DNA of 31,406 bases from Conoideocrella luteorostrata. Taxonomy: Eukaryota > Ascomycota > Sordariomycetes > Hypocreales > Clavicipitaceae. Position numbers and translations under genes: made by a program. Location: assembly GCA_032433595.1 (NCBI GenBank), contig JASWJB010000418.1, positions 1 through 31,406 of the forward strand, given 5' to 3'. The notes beneath the pieces are model-generated. The model searched no databases. It was given only the letters and a program-made list of their open reading frames with translations, and was not told the origin of the DNA. Numbering within the stretch: the stretch's first letter is position 1; every line of letters starts with the position of its first letter. This document shows, one piece after another, positions 1 to 9,883 of the stretch.

Positions 1-1520
1 TTTTTTTTTTTTTTTAATTATTATTCGAAAACATCTGCTGTGCTCCATACATACGGACACAGATCGAGATCTTGTACTGCCTGAGTCGCCCCTAGTGCAG
101 GAATGTGACGTTGGAAAAACGGGAGATGAGCGCGTCGATCACACTCCAACACCCCTCCCAATCATGCACCTTTATGCAGGGAGTTTTGTGTACACTTGCT
201 CGACGCTAAGGATTTTTTTTTTCCACCTGTTTCTTGCTCACGAGCTCAAAAGGAAACATAGAGTACCTCACTTAGAGCGAGTGTCGCACACGCAACTCGC
301 GCACACGCACCACATCATGTAGTTCGTTGTAATGGTTGCTGGACAAAGCAAAGCAACCCAAATACCAATTCGCAGGAATGGCATGTCTTCCCCCATGATC
401 GCAGCACGGGACTCTACGAGTTTCAGCACAGAGAAACTAAGAACTGGATCCCAGATACGGAGAAACAAGGAGCAGCAAATATCCTGTCGCACATGGCAAT
501 CTCACCTTTTTCAGAACGGAGGGTTAGGGGGGCCGTTACTAGTTAGTCCGCATCTGCATCGAGTGTCAGCCGAGGTCATCGAGATGATTGATTACGACCC
601 TTGTGAGCATCAAACAATGGCTTGTTCATTATTGAGATTGTTTTTTTAATGAAAAAAAAAAGTAATGAAAAAAAAACAATATCCTTGCTTGATCGTGATT
701 GTGGCCAAGATTGATGGTGGTTAGATATGTGCCCTGTGTTGATCACTCTAGAAGCTATTATCGAGTCCTCCGTAGTAGTTGTATGATGAGAGCATATTTT
801 GGCCACGTAGAAAATTCGTGACCATGCAGCAGTGACAAATGACTGGTTTTTACGGAGTACTGTAGATCAAATCTCCTTTTTTTTTTTGGAGTGAGGAGGT
901 TCCCTCCTCTCTTTAGGTACGAAGATGTTACAGCTGTAGTACATTTTTGTTTTTCATTTGTTATCTTATTTTAATTGTATTATTGTAGACGCGACCAAAA
1001 GAACTCTGGGCACTCATCTCCTAGTCATCAAAATTTTTGTCATTTTCTGTCGTGAGCCAACTATGGCATTGCTTCATCGCAACCAAGTCATATCAAACCA
1101 CCCAGTCAACAGATGCTCAAATTAATATATTACAGTAATGATGAACAGGCAAACCCATGCACCACCACTACCATCTTCATCTTCATCATGTGCTCTTCTT
1201 TTCTTATGATGATCATGTGTAGCTTCTGCTCGTTCTGCTAGTGTATATGCCGGATATGGAGTCATAGATAACGATGCTTTATCGTTTGAAAGAACAAATC
1301 TTTGGGGAAGTGAATTCTGGCAGGCGGGCCCGGCTGTGTATTAGGAATTGGCGCCTCGTCTGAGACAGAGCCGCATTGCATGGTAGCTAGTTATTATTCC
1401 TCGTCATCAAACTTGTGTAACCATGCCGGGATGTCGGATGGAGACACTCTGGACCCTTCTCTTGTGTTGGTCGTCTTCTTGTCACTTCATTTCGTTCTTT
1501 CCGATCTTCTCTCTTGCTTT
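1..1520. other. Intergenic region / window edge, no gene supported
   Basis: The stretch opens with a T15 run and is AT-rich, with several A/T homopolymers (for example near 645-677 and 882-891). The reading frames present are short, lack recognisable motifs and overlap on both strands. One TACGGAGTA copy sits at 851-859 and a CTCCGTA at 768-774. The last 100-150 bases probably hold the 3' untranslated region of the leftward Prp31 gene. I see no RNA gene. Confidence 0.6.
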
Positions 1521-3460
1521 TCATTTCTGTGGTCCTGGAGGAGGAGGACGGGGAGGAGGAGCCATCTTTGTAGCTCCAGTATCTACCCTCTTTGCAGCTG
1601 GCAAATCGGGCACCTTGAAGCCGCCATTGATTGTTGACGACGCTCCACCAACCTGTGTAAACGTGCCGCCCTTGAACCAGCGATCCTCTTCCGCTTTACG
1701 CTTCTTGCTCAGCTCTGCCTGCATCTTGGGGTCCACAAGCTCTAGGCCCTGAACTGGCGTGAATGCAAGTGATGATGCAGTACCTGTGGCGGAACCAACC
1801 GTGGTTCCGACGCCAGATGCACGCAGACCCTTTCCCCGAAGATCAATACTGCCCGGTATTTGGCCAAAGCCACCGATGGAAGATGCAGCACCGCCGACAG
1901 TGCTGGCACCTCCCCAGCCTTTGTTCTTGGCACTGAGCTTTGCCCGTGTACGCTGGTCAATCTGTACGTTTCGGATCCGGCCGTCGTTTTGCTGGCCAAT
2001 CATACCCATGCCAACAGTGCCCGAGCCTGTTCCGTAGCCTATTTCAATTTCTTCCTTGCCAAATGCCATTCTGTTCTGGACCTTGCGCAGATCTGTCATG
2101 GCTACTGCTTCCTTGGCCTTTCTGGCTTGGCGACCTCCACGTTTTCTCGATGGTTTATCACCAGGAACGGGCAGAGCTCGTTGACCCTTGTTGGGAGGTG
2201 GCTCTGTAAGCTTCTCTAGCCGTTCTAGACATTGCGATTTGAGTTGATCGCCCGTCGTACCGTCGGGGGTCGAATGAATGCGATCTACCCGCGCGGCTAG
2301 CACGAGCTTCGCAGCCACAATTCTCATGGCTTGCTTTTTTAAATCATTGGGTATACCGCGAATCATCTCCGAGTTGTAAATATATCCTTGTTGTCGAACG
2401 CCAATATTTGTTGCCAAGCCCGCTTGTCTTTTCTTTGATCCCCATGAAGGAATATTGCAGGCTGGGGTCTTTGACAGTCCAGTAAGACCACCGGCTGCGT
2501 TTAACAGTTGAGCTGCAGTTAGAGACCCAATAAGAGCTGTCAAGTTCGGCGCAAATATATTCATGCGAGACTGCACATACTCGGCCAGGGTCTGCTTTGC
2601 TCTATGTAATGACACCATCATAGCGCTTGCCTGGCGTACTCTATTCAGCTCCTCGGGGTTGAGTTCTTGACCCTTTGACGTCGTTGCTTCCACCGTGACA
2701 ACCATAAGAGACGGACCGTCCAAAACGGCCTTCAGCCCCATATTCATCGGATTGTTTGTTGATGTTTGCAGCGCTTTGATGTTCTCCGAGTCCATGGGTC
2801 CATTGCCGATGATAGACACCACCTTAGCGTATTCCAGCGGTGTCGTGACCAGTCGCTCGAGTTCAGGAAATCGCGTAGAGTAGTGATCGCGGATAAATTT
2901 ATGCACCAGCGCCACTTCACCATCAATCATGGTTGAAAGGCTGTTCGACTGCGTCAGGAGGTGATACTCCGGATGGTCTTCGATGTTGCCGACGTTTGTT
3001 GACTGCGTAGATGCTTGTGATCGGTAATGCGCAATTTTCTGTAGCGTTCGGTCCACAATGTCAGGGCTGTGTGTCCAAAGATTGGATGTAAACGAACCGT
3101 CTCTTTAAATTTGAAATCGACGTCGCTTGCGATGAAAAAGGGGGGGGGGGTTTTACTAACCTCTAAAACCGGCTCCAGAGTCGCCATCAAGCTCGCCACG
3201 CTGCGGACGTCTTTAACTGCGCCAAGCTGCATCTTCTCTACCTTGACCTTGGTCGCTTCCGTATCCTCTACACCGTTCATCTCGTTTGTTTCGTCATCGT
3301 CAGACCCGTCTTTGTCACCGTCAATGTCCATGGTGTCGTCTCCATGTCCATGTCCATTTTGGTTGGGTTCGTCGTGCACGAGACCATCGTTTTCGTTCTC
3401 TTCTGCTTCGTCCCCTGAGTTTCCAAAATCGTTGAGGAGCTCATCAGCAACGGTAGACAT
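1521..3460 (-). CDS. prp31: Pre-mRNA splicing factor Prp31 (two exons)
   Basis: Prp31 is a nuclear U4/U6 snRNP protein that binds the U4 5' stem-loop together with the 15.5K protein and holds the U4/U6.U5 tri-snRNP together. Exon 1 is 3161-3460 (100 codons) and exon 2 is 1521-3038. The 122-nt intron 3039-3160 begins GTTAGT, has CTGAC near its end and stops at CTACAG. The phase-0 join gives ...PVLE|KIAHYRSQ... and a protein of about 605 residues. Visible parts are an acidic N-terminus (about 1-70), a NOSIC core (about 140-185), the Nop signature NLTALIGSLTAAQLLNAAGG (about 265-284), a basic RKRGGRQARKAK stretch (about 398-409), TDLRKVQNRMAFG (about 415-427), a Gly/Ser-rich tail and a proline-rich end. 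All hallmark regions are present. It is divergent from clf1 across 335 bp. The intron carries an 11-C run on the coding strand, so homopolymer length errors there are possible but would not affect the protein. Confidence 0.96.
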
Positions 3461-3795
3461 GACGGCGACTGAGAGGGGCTCGTCGTCTTATGTGTCGTTG
3501 AATGATGAAAGCGGAGAGAGATTGTCGCGGGAAGGTTCAAATATCTACTCAATACTCCGTACTCCGTAGATAATTTACCTGCTAGGCTGCGAGGCTGAGA
3601 AATAATGTCGAGGCAAGGTGGCCCGTGCGCCGCCGACTAGTCAACCAAAGTCTAATCAGAGGTACGGTTGACCACCAAAAATTTAGCCTCGTCCTTTGTC
3701 TGTTCCAAGCGCAAAATACCACATTGCAACCAGCAAGATTTCCAGCTAATCACTTATCTCGCTGATTAGTTAGGGGATCGAGGAAATTTTTGGCC
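3461..3795. promoter_or_regulatory. Shared divergent promoter of prp31 and clf1
   Basis: These 335 bp separate the start codons of two oppositely transcribed spliceosome genes, so both promoters must overlap here. The stretch contains two overlapping TACTCCGTA copies (3553-3561 and 3560-3568), close to prp31. It also contains three copies of CTAATCA/TGATTAG (3652-3658, 3746-3752 and reverse at 3763-3769), the last two forming an inverted repeat. No clear TATA box is visible. Transcription start sites cannot be placed from sequence alone. Confidence 0.7.
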
Positions 3796-5850
3796 ATGGA
3801 GGCTTCCAGGGGACCCCCACGGGTCAAGAACAAGGCCGCTGCGCCCGTTCAGATCAGCGCCGAACAGCTGCTTCGCGAGGCGGTTGATCGTCAAGAAGGT
3901 GGCATCCAAGCGCCGACTCAGAAATTCTCCGACCTCGAGGAGCTCCACGAGTATCAAGGACGAAAGCGCAAGGGCTTCGAGGACTATGTGCGCCGAAATC
4001 GAGTCAACCTGAAGAACTGGACCCAATATGCGCAATGGGAGTTGGAGCAAAAGGAGTTTGCCCGCGCGCGATCCGTTTTCGAACGCGCCCTTGACGCCCT
4101 TCCCCATAATGTGGTCCTCTGGATCCGATATATCGAGGCGGAGATGAAGTCGAGAAACATCAACCATGCGCGGAACCTGCTGGATCGAGCTGTTACGATA
4201 CTGCCCCGAGTCGACAAGCTATGGTACAAATACGTGTACATGGAGGAGATGCTAGGCAACATTCCTGGTACGCGACAGGTGTTTGATCGATGGATGCAGT
4301 GGCAGCCAGATGAGGCAGCTTGGAGTTCTTATATCAAGCTGGAAAAGAGATATGGCGAGTTCGACAGAGCCCGTGCCATCTTTCAAAACTTCACCATGGT
4401 TCACCCTGAGCCACGCAACTGGATCAAATGGGCCAAATTTGAAGAGGAGTACGGAACGAGCGAGCTGGTGCGTGAAGTGTTTGGTGGCGCTGTAGAAGCC
4501 CTGGGCGACGAGTTCGTGGACGAGAGGCTCTTCATTGCGTATGCCCGGTTCGAAGCCAAACTGAAGGAATACGAGCGTGCCCGGGCCATCTATAAATACG
4601 CCTTGGATCGATTGCCACGGTCAAAGTCCATGGTGTTACACAAAGCCTACACCACATTTGAGAAGCAGTATGGCGACCAGGACGGAGTAGAAGATGTTGT
4701 GTTGTCAAAACGGAGGGTGTACTACGAGGAACAGGTCAAGGAGAACGCCAAAAACTACGACGCCTGGTTTGACTATGCTCGTTTGGAGGAATCATCGAGA
4801 GACGTCGATCGGATCCGAGACGTATATGAAAGAGCGGTTGCCCAAGTGCCCCCTACACAAGAAAAGCGGCACTGGCGACGGTACATCTACTTGTGGATCT
4901 ACTATGCCATCTGGGAGGAACTCGAGGGACATGATATCGAGCGAGCGCGGCAAATATACAGCACCTGCTTGAACTTGATACCGCACAAGAAGTTTACATT
5001 TGCCAAAATCTGGCTTCTTGCAGCCCAGTTCGAGGTCCGTCAGGGACAGCTCACAGCTGCGCGAAAGCTTCTGGGCCGGTCTATCGGCATGTGTCCCAAG
5101 GACAAGACCTTCAACGGCTATGTCGACCTGGAACGCAAGCTGTTCGAGTTTGTGCGGTGCCGCTCCCTCTACGAGAAGCACATTGAGTACAACCCCGCCA
5201 ACTGCCAGACTTGGATAAAGTTTGCAGAGCTAGAGCGGGGGCTGGACGACCTCGACCGCACCCGAGCAATCTTCGAGCTAGCCGTCAGCCAGCAGCAGCT
5301 TGATATGCCCGAGCTCCTATGGAAAGCTTACATCGACTTTGAAGAGGAAGAAGGCGAGTACGACAGGACCCGCGAGCTATACGAGCGCCTTCTCGAAAAG
5401 ACGGACCATGTCAAAGTGTGGATGAGCTACGCACACTTCGAAATCAACATCCCCGAAGCCGACGAAGAAGAAGAGGGCGCAGGAGGAGAAGGAGAAGAAG
5501 AAGAACAACAACAACAACCTCTCAGTGAGGAGGCCAAGACCAGAGCACGCAAGGTATTTGAGCGGGCTCACAAGAGCATGCGCGACAAGGATCTCAAGGA
5601 CGAACGCGTGTCCCTGCTCAACGCCTGGCTGTCATTTGAGCGAGAGCACGGGTCGGAGGGGGATATCGACAAGATACAGAAGCAGATGCCTAGACAGACA
5701 AAGAAGAGGAGGTTGCTGGAAGATGACACGTACGAGGAGTACTTTGATTATGTATTCCCCGCGGATGACCAGCAAGCAAAGAACATGTCAAATATTATGG
5801 CCATGGCCCAGAAGTGGAAACAGACTGGGGGAGGGTTGGCAGGCTCATAA
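3796..5850 (+). CDS. clf1: Pre-mRNA splicing factor Clf1/Syf3 (crooked-neck HAT-repeat protein)
   Basis: Clf1 is a scaffold of the NineTeen complex (Prp19-associated) that helps dock the tri-snRNP and stabilise the activated spliceosome in the nucleus. This is a single intronless frame of 684 residues. The first ATG is at 3796 in a strong context (GCCATGG); an upstream in-frame TTG at 3790 is not a eukaryotic start. After a basic N-terminus the protein is an array of HAT (half-a-TPR) units with recurring W..Y..fE and RaR.ifeRAl patterns, the first at about residue 74 ([20 protein letters not shown]) and continuing to about 630. An acidic, Gln-rich insert at about 553-580 ([18 protein letters not shown]) interrupts the array. 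The C-terminus has the conserved [10 protein letters not shown] segment. The length matches fungal Clf1 proteins (about 680-700). An AATAAA lies about 54 bases after the stop. Confidence 0.97.
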   Translation: MEASRGPPRVKNKAAAPVQISAEQLLREAVDRQEGGIQAPTQKFSDLEELHEYQGRKRKGFEDYVRRNRVNLKNWTQYAQWELEQKEFARARSVFERALDALPHNVVLWIRYIEAEMKSRNINHARNLLDRAVTILPRVDKLWYKYVYMEEMLGNIPGTRQVFDRWMQWQPDEAAWSSYIKLEKRYGEFDRARAIFQNFTMVHPEPRNWIKWAKFEEEYGTSELVREVFGGAVEALGDEFVDERLFIAYARFEAKLKEYERARAIYKYALDRLPRSKSMVLHKAYTTFEKQYGDQDGVEDVVLSKRRVYYEEQVKENAKNYDAWFDYARLEESSRDVDRIRDVYERAVAQVPPTQEKRHWRRYIYLWIYYAIWEELEGHDIERARQIYSTCLNLIPHKKFTFAKIWLLAAQFEVRQGQLTAARKLLGRSIGMCPKDKTFNGYVDLERKLFEFVRCRSLYEKHIEYNPANCQTWIKFAELERGLDDLDRTRAIFELAVSQQQLDMPELLWKAYIDFEEEEGEYDRTRELYERLLEKTDHVKVWMSYAHFEINIPEADEEEEGAGGEGEEEEQQQQPLSEEAKTRARKVFERAHKSMRDKDLKDERVSLLNAWLSFEREHGSEGDIDKIQKQMPRQTKKRRLLEDDTYEEYFDYVFPADDQQAKNMSNIMAMAQKWKQTGGGLAGS

Positions 5851-6216
5851 GGTCATGAAAATAATCCGTCTCATTACAATAAGTTACCTTTTTTGTCAAT
5901 GTGAATAAATAAGCTCATTCTTTTTATTTATTTATTTTTCAAAGTAACGTGTACAATCTGTCTATAACCTGTAACTAATACCGTAGGGGCAGAACATTTT
6001 CAGCACATGACTGTGAAAAGGTGCATCATCTCACTGAAATAAATCTCCTTTACGCTGAACAATTTCAAACCGGAGCAGGATAATACGGAATGGAGTAGCG
6101 CACGAGAAGGACTATCATAGCGCTCGTCTGAGGACATGGTTGGACACTAATGAAGGTCTTAGGTTTTGCACGTACAACATATATTACTATAGCACTTCAA
6201 GACTTCACGTGATAAA
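5851..6216. other. Intergenic: clf1 3' region
   Basis: This 366-bp spacer holds the clf1 3' untranslated region and upstream flank of the tRNA. It contains AATAAA at 5904-5909 followed by a T-rich stretch (about 5919-5940), consistent with a polyadenylation region. No coding potential or RNA gene is visible before the tRNA. Confidence 0.6.
5904..5909 (+). terminator. Putative clf1 polyadenylation signal
   Basis: A canonical AATAAA lies 54 bases past the clf1 stop codon and is followed by a T-rich tract. Fungal polyadenylation signals are loose, so this is a plausible but unproven assignment. Confidence 0.45.
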
Positions 6217-6310
6217 GGCCGTGTGGCTCAATGGCAGAGCGTCTGACTACGATTGACACCTGTTAATGGATGTGATCAGAAGGTCGCAGGTTCGACCCCT
6301 GTCTCGGTCA
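6217..6310 (+). tRNA. tRNA-Arg(ACG) with a 22-nt intron
   Basis: All arms can be folded by eye: acceptor GGCCGTG/CTCGGTC, D stem GCTC/GAGC, anticodon stem TCTGA/TCAGA, T stem GCAGG/CCTGT with loop TTCGACC, and discriminator A at 6310. The anticodon ACG is at 6249-6251 (read as ICG, arginine CGN codons). A 22-nt intron occupies 6253-6274, directly after position 37, the standard site for nuclear tRNA introns; the mature tRNA is 72 nt. One oddity is a T-T mismatch at the sixth acceptor pair. CCA is not encoded, as expected. Internal A and B boxes (TGGCTCAATGG and GGTTCGACCCC) are intact. Confidence 0.95.
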
Positions 6311-6631
6311 AGCACTAAATTTTTTGCACTTCGGGTCACCGTTTTGTTCTCTTTGCTTCTGTATTTAATAATTCACACGAGCTAGTTATCAGTTGGGAAA
6401 GGGCTCCGCTAATGAACAGGAAACATGATACGTACAGTTTGGAAGGTTTCGTACATCGTATACTAGTACTCCGTACTCCGTAGAGTGGTGATTATTATCA
6501 ACCAGTCACTCGGCTCACACCCCATATTGTTCTTCTTCATCATGCCCTTCCATCGCAAGAGCATATTCATACTGCATGGCCAGCCATGTAATTGAATCCC
6601 CTCATAACCGCACAAAAATAGTATGGGGCCA
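6311..6631. other. Intergenic between the tRNA and the 6632-7492 gene
   Basis: About 320 bp that should hold the 3' untranslated region of the leftward gene. Two overlapping TACTCCGTA copies lie at 6467-6475 and 6474-6482, the same arrangement as in the prp31/clf1 promoter. The frames here are short and show nothing recognisable. Confidence 0.6.
6320..6325 (+). terminator. RNA polymerase III terminator of the tRNA
   Basis: A T6 run begins ten bases after the 3' end of the tRNA, the usual distance for a Pol III stop signal. Confidence 0.8.
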
Positions 6632-7492
6632 TTACCTATGGATAATAAAACTCCCTGGAACCCAGTCCGTCGATTTGACGCAGTACCAACAATCCGTCTC
6701 ACTCAACTTTGAGTCACCGGCTGGACCATTATTCTGATCAATGCTCGCGTATAAACTCCAGCCATGCAACTCCAGCAGCTCCACCAGCCGAAGAATCAAG
6801 AGCCTTGTCGTCATGGTCTCCTCCCCGGTAGCCGCCCACGGATAACCATGGAGCTTGAACTCATGATGGTTCGCGGCCGTGCTTTTGTCACTTTCCCGCT
6901 GCAGGAGCCTCAAGGACGCGAGCAGCCCGGAGAACGCGGAGGTGAGATCCCGCGGCGCCCCCAGGAAGCGTAATCTGTCGCCGGCTTTGAATGAGATGGC
7001 CATCCACTCAGCCTTTGGAGGTGGTACGGGTTGTTTGCGGAAAATCAGGGTATCCTTGTCACCCTTTTTGCGTGATATGTCCGTCGAGGCCGTCATGATC
7101 CAGCCCCTTTCGTACAAGCACGCGAACAGCTCTCGCATGAGAATCTGGGCAGGGACGGCGTCAGGACCCGTGCCGACGCCGATCCACGGATTGCCTCGCA
7201 GCTTGAATTCGCGGGAGACGGAGTAGGGACGCTCTGCCTGGATCCCTTTAACCCAGCAGCGCAGTATGGTGGCTCTTATAGCGTCAACATCCTCCGAGGG
7301 AAATTGGATTACGCGAATTCTGTCGCTCATGTGGAGGGAGAGAGAGCCGAAACTTGTCCTGAAGGTCTCATCAGGGCTGTATCCTGGTGGTGGTGGTGGT
7401 GGTGGTGGTGGTGCAGATGCTGAAGTCGAAGGCGCCTTCTCTTGATTCGGCTGCGGCCGTTGCTGGCCAACATCTTCGTTCCGGTCGGACAT
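6632..7492 (-). CDS. Conserved fungal protein of unknown function with an internally duplicated domain
   Basis: An intronless frame of 286 residues. The N-terminal 54 residues are low complexity with nine prolines in a row (28-36), encoded by a GGT/ACC microsatellite. Two similar modules follow. Module 1 has EFKLRGNPW (95-103), then ERGW (128-131), TDIS (137-140) and DKDTLIFRK (145-153). Module 2 has EFKLHGYPW (211-219), LHGW (242-245), SIDQ (250-253) and ETDCWYCVK (265-273). The spacing between motifs is almost equal in both, so an ancient duplication is likely. The protein ends WVPGSFIIHR. There is no signal peptide or membrane segment, so it is probably cytosolic or nuclear. I recall similar uncharacterised proteins in many filamentous ascomycetes but no assigned function. 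The start at 7492 is the first ATG; residue 55 is a possible alternative start just before module 1. Confidence 0.88.
   Translation of the reverse strand: MSDRNEDVGQQRPQPNQEKAPSTSASAPPPPPPPPPGYSPDETFRTSFGSLSLHMSDRIRVIQFPSEDVDAIRATILRCWVKGIQAERPYSVSREFKLRGNPWIGVGTGPDAVPAQILMRELFACLYERGWIMTASTDISRKKGDKDTLIFRKQPVPPPKAEWMAISFKAGDRLRFLGAPRDLTSAFSGLLASLRLLQRESDKSTAANHHEFKLHGYPWAATGEETMTTRLLILRLVELLELHGWSLYASIDQNNGPAGDSKLSETDCWYCVKSTDWVPGSFIIHR
7385..7411. repeat. (TGG)9 microsatellite inside the 6632-7492 gene
   Basis: Nine TGG units encode the nine-proline run on the minus strand. The tract can change length in steps of one proline without breaking the frame. Confidence 0.9.
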
Positions 7493-9883
7493 CTTGATGG
7501 CTGTGATTCTTGTGGTTGCAAGCAGTCAGGCTTCACATAATCCAGAAGTTTAGGACAGAGTTTTGGGATCACGCATGAACTGCCGCGCACATGGCAGCTT
7601 ACTCTGCTGACCGGCCCGCCCACTTGGGCTGACGACAAGCCTGTCTGTTGGCCGAGCAAGGCGTTACGAAGTGTAATCGAACTGTGATCAATACAGATGT
7701 AGGATAACTAGACGTCGGCCTAAAAAAATAAAATAAAAATTGTTGCCAGCTACCTCAGAGTGTTGTGGCATTTCGGGGAGCAGTTACACCAGCCCAAGTA
7801 GTTGGATTACTATGTCCCTTCTCACATGGCTGCAAGCGAACGATTGCCGCAGCACAACACCGCTTCTCATATGGCAAGGCAAGTCCAGCCAGTTGAGCAA
7901 AGTCCAGTAACTAACTACCGCGTACTTATCGCAGGAGTATTTGTCGACCAGCAGCAACTATTGTCTGCTCTGTGAGACAGAGACCGTTCCTCAAATTGCC
8001 TCCCGCCGTGACCGTCTGGCACTATTCAACAACATTGTACTCCGCACTCCGAACTCCATGCATGCTTATTTCCAAGTACGGGACTTTCGCCATGTATGGG
8101 CTTACCGAGGACAAGCCTACCGAGTGCTCCGTACCTCGTGAGTTGGTGTCAGAGTCACTACCCTATACGGCCCCAATTCACCGACGGCTGCTCCGTACTC
8201 GGTCGGTACTACATACAAGCCAGAAATATCAACTATAAATCTCTAAGTTAGTTGACCAGGTGGTAATTATAGCATTGCCAACAATCACATCTGGTGCCAT
8301 CTGGCCATCATTCAAGGCACTTAGTTAGGGCACACAAGTTGGTACTCGTACGATGATGCATGATGTCATACCTCAGCCCCTGCTCCTCGCCAACACCTCG
8401 CGCCCTCCTCCTCCTGCGCGGTCCCACCGCCTTCCTTGGCCTGATCATCCGATTCCTCCCTCTCAGTTGCATTGTATCATCATCTCCCGTGTGGTTGTCA
8501 CCCATGCCCCCCCCCAGTCTGGACCGATTCTGCACCCAATGCGAGTTACACTCACATCATGCTCAGAATCGAGATTTGGTCGTTTCCTATCTTGGGGGCA
8601 GCGTCACCTCGCCTCGCGTCACGCCACACATTCCTCACGCCAAGCTCTTGATGGAGTAGAGAGTGCACTTAAGAAGCGCAGTAAATATATCTTGCCAACA
8701 ACTCATGTCATCATCATATATTCATACGGTTCGTTCCTCTATAGCATTTTCCTGTAAAAATCGAGCAACGCAGCAAAAGAAACGTCAATCCCAGCAGAGC
8801 AGAACCAACCACCATACGGAACAAAAGTCTGCTACAAACGGATCAGAAAGCAACATACATACTCCGTAGTGTAAACCAGCAATGGCCGACAGGCACAAAA
8901 TAGCTCCCTCAATCCTAGTCATAATAATACCACGAATTCCCGCCCTTCATACCCACTCACATTCTGCCAACACAGGATCTTATTTTTTGGGGGGCTGCCC
9001 TTGTATCCGCAGAGCCGACTGTTCCGTGTGGCAGACGGAACGCGGCACGGTCCTTAATAAAGAGTCTTTCCACCAACGTCGATCGATGCGGCATGGTCAC
9101 TTTTTTTTCTTGGCCTTCCACTTCTCGCTACACAACGTGTCCATGCCGTGCTATTCCTTTGTTAGGAAAGCCCGATTGATCCTGGCATCTTGTTTGACCT
9201 GCATTCCTCCCTGTCACACACGACCGTTGTCTCGGCGTCCACCCTTTTCGTTTTTTATTTCCGCGAATCAATGCCGTCTCCTCCTACTCCGTAGTTGGAA
9301 TGAGGATGAACACTTTGGGGGCAGGTTCTTGTTCTAGTAGCGGCGATCTGTCACAAACACAATTGTTATTAGTCATTCCTTTTTTAATATGCAGCTGGGC
9401 AAACACTGTGTTGATGGAAGTAACGTTAAGAAACAAGGAATAAAATTGGGCAAGCGTGAAGATCTGGTACAAAATATTGCATGTCGGGAGATCCGGAGGT
9501 ATGACAGCTTTGGCTGTACATACACGACTCCGCCAGATCTGCCTGCCTAATGCAATGATCTTTGCCCGTGCCATGCCCACGCAGTAGTGCAAATAGCTAA
9601 ATCTTTGATTGCGCTTTTCTTTTGTACCCATCCATAGTCGTGCGACGTTCTTCGTTTGTATTGCCCTCTGTACCAAAACGCCGGACAACACATTGTCGCT
9701 GAAAATGCCAAATCATAAAAAAGAAGAGAAATAAAGGCCGTTTTCGTCATTTAACTCATAAAAGGCATGCCACTTGGCTGCATCTTTCATTCGTGTGCAC
9801 CATGCCGTTCCTAGTATACTCTTTATATTAAGGATAGAAGGGGGACACGGAACAAAACAAATGGCAAAATGAGGAAGACTGGC
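7493..9883. other. Intergenic region, no gene supported
   Basis: About 2.4 kb between two leftward genes. It should contain the promoter of the 6632-7492 gene and the 3' end of the 9884-12007 transcript. TACTCCGTA occurs at 8860-8868 and 9285-9293, with CTCCGTA variants at 8127-8133 and 8191-8197. The longest frames (for example 8353-8757 plus and 9284-9691 minus, each about 135 codons) have erratic composition, no recognisable motif and conflicting overlaps, so I do not call them genes. Confidence 0.6.

Noticed and set aside
3039..3056. Start of Prp31 inside its intron (GTG at 3056)
   Set aside because: The splice join at 3038/3161 gives the conserved VLEKIAHY sequence, so the codons between 3039 and 3056 are intronic.
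3790..3795. Two-codon N-terminal extension of Clf1 from TTG
   Set aside because: A TTG start is not expected here. The ATG at 3796 has a strong context and gives the usual Clf1 N-terminus.
8353..8757. 134-codon plus-strand frame
   Set aside because: Pro/His/Ser-rich low-quality translation, overlapped by another open frame of similar length on the same strand. No motif or splice pattern supports it.
9284..9691. 135-codon minus-strand frame
   Set aside because: It lies where the 3' end of the DUF3824-type transcript is expected, has no recognisable motif and no neighbouring exons.
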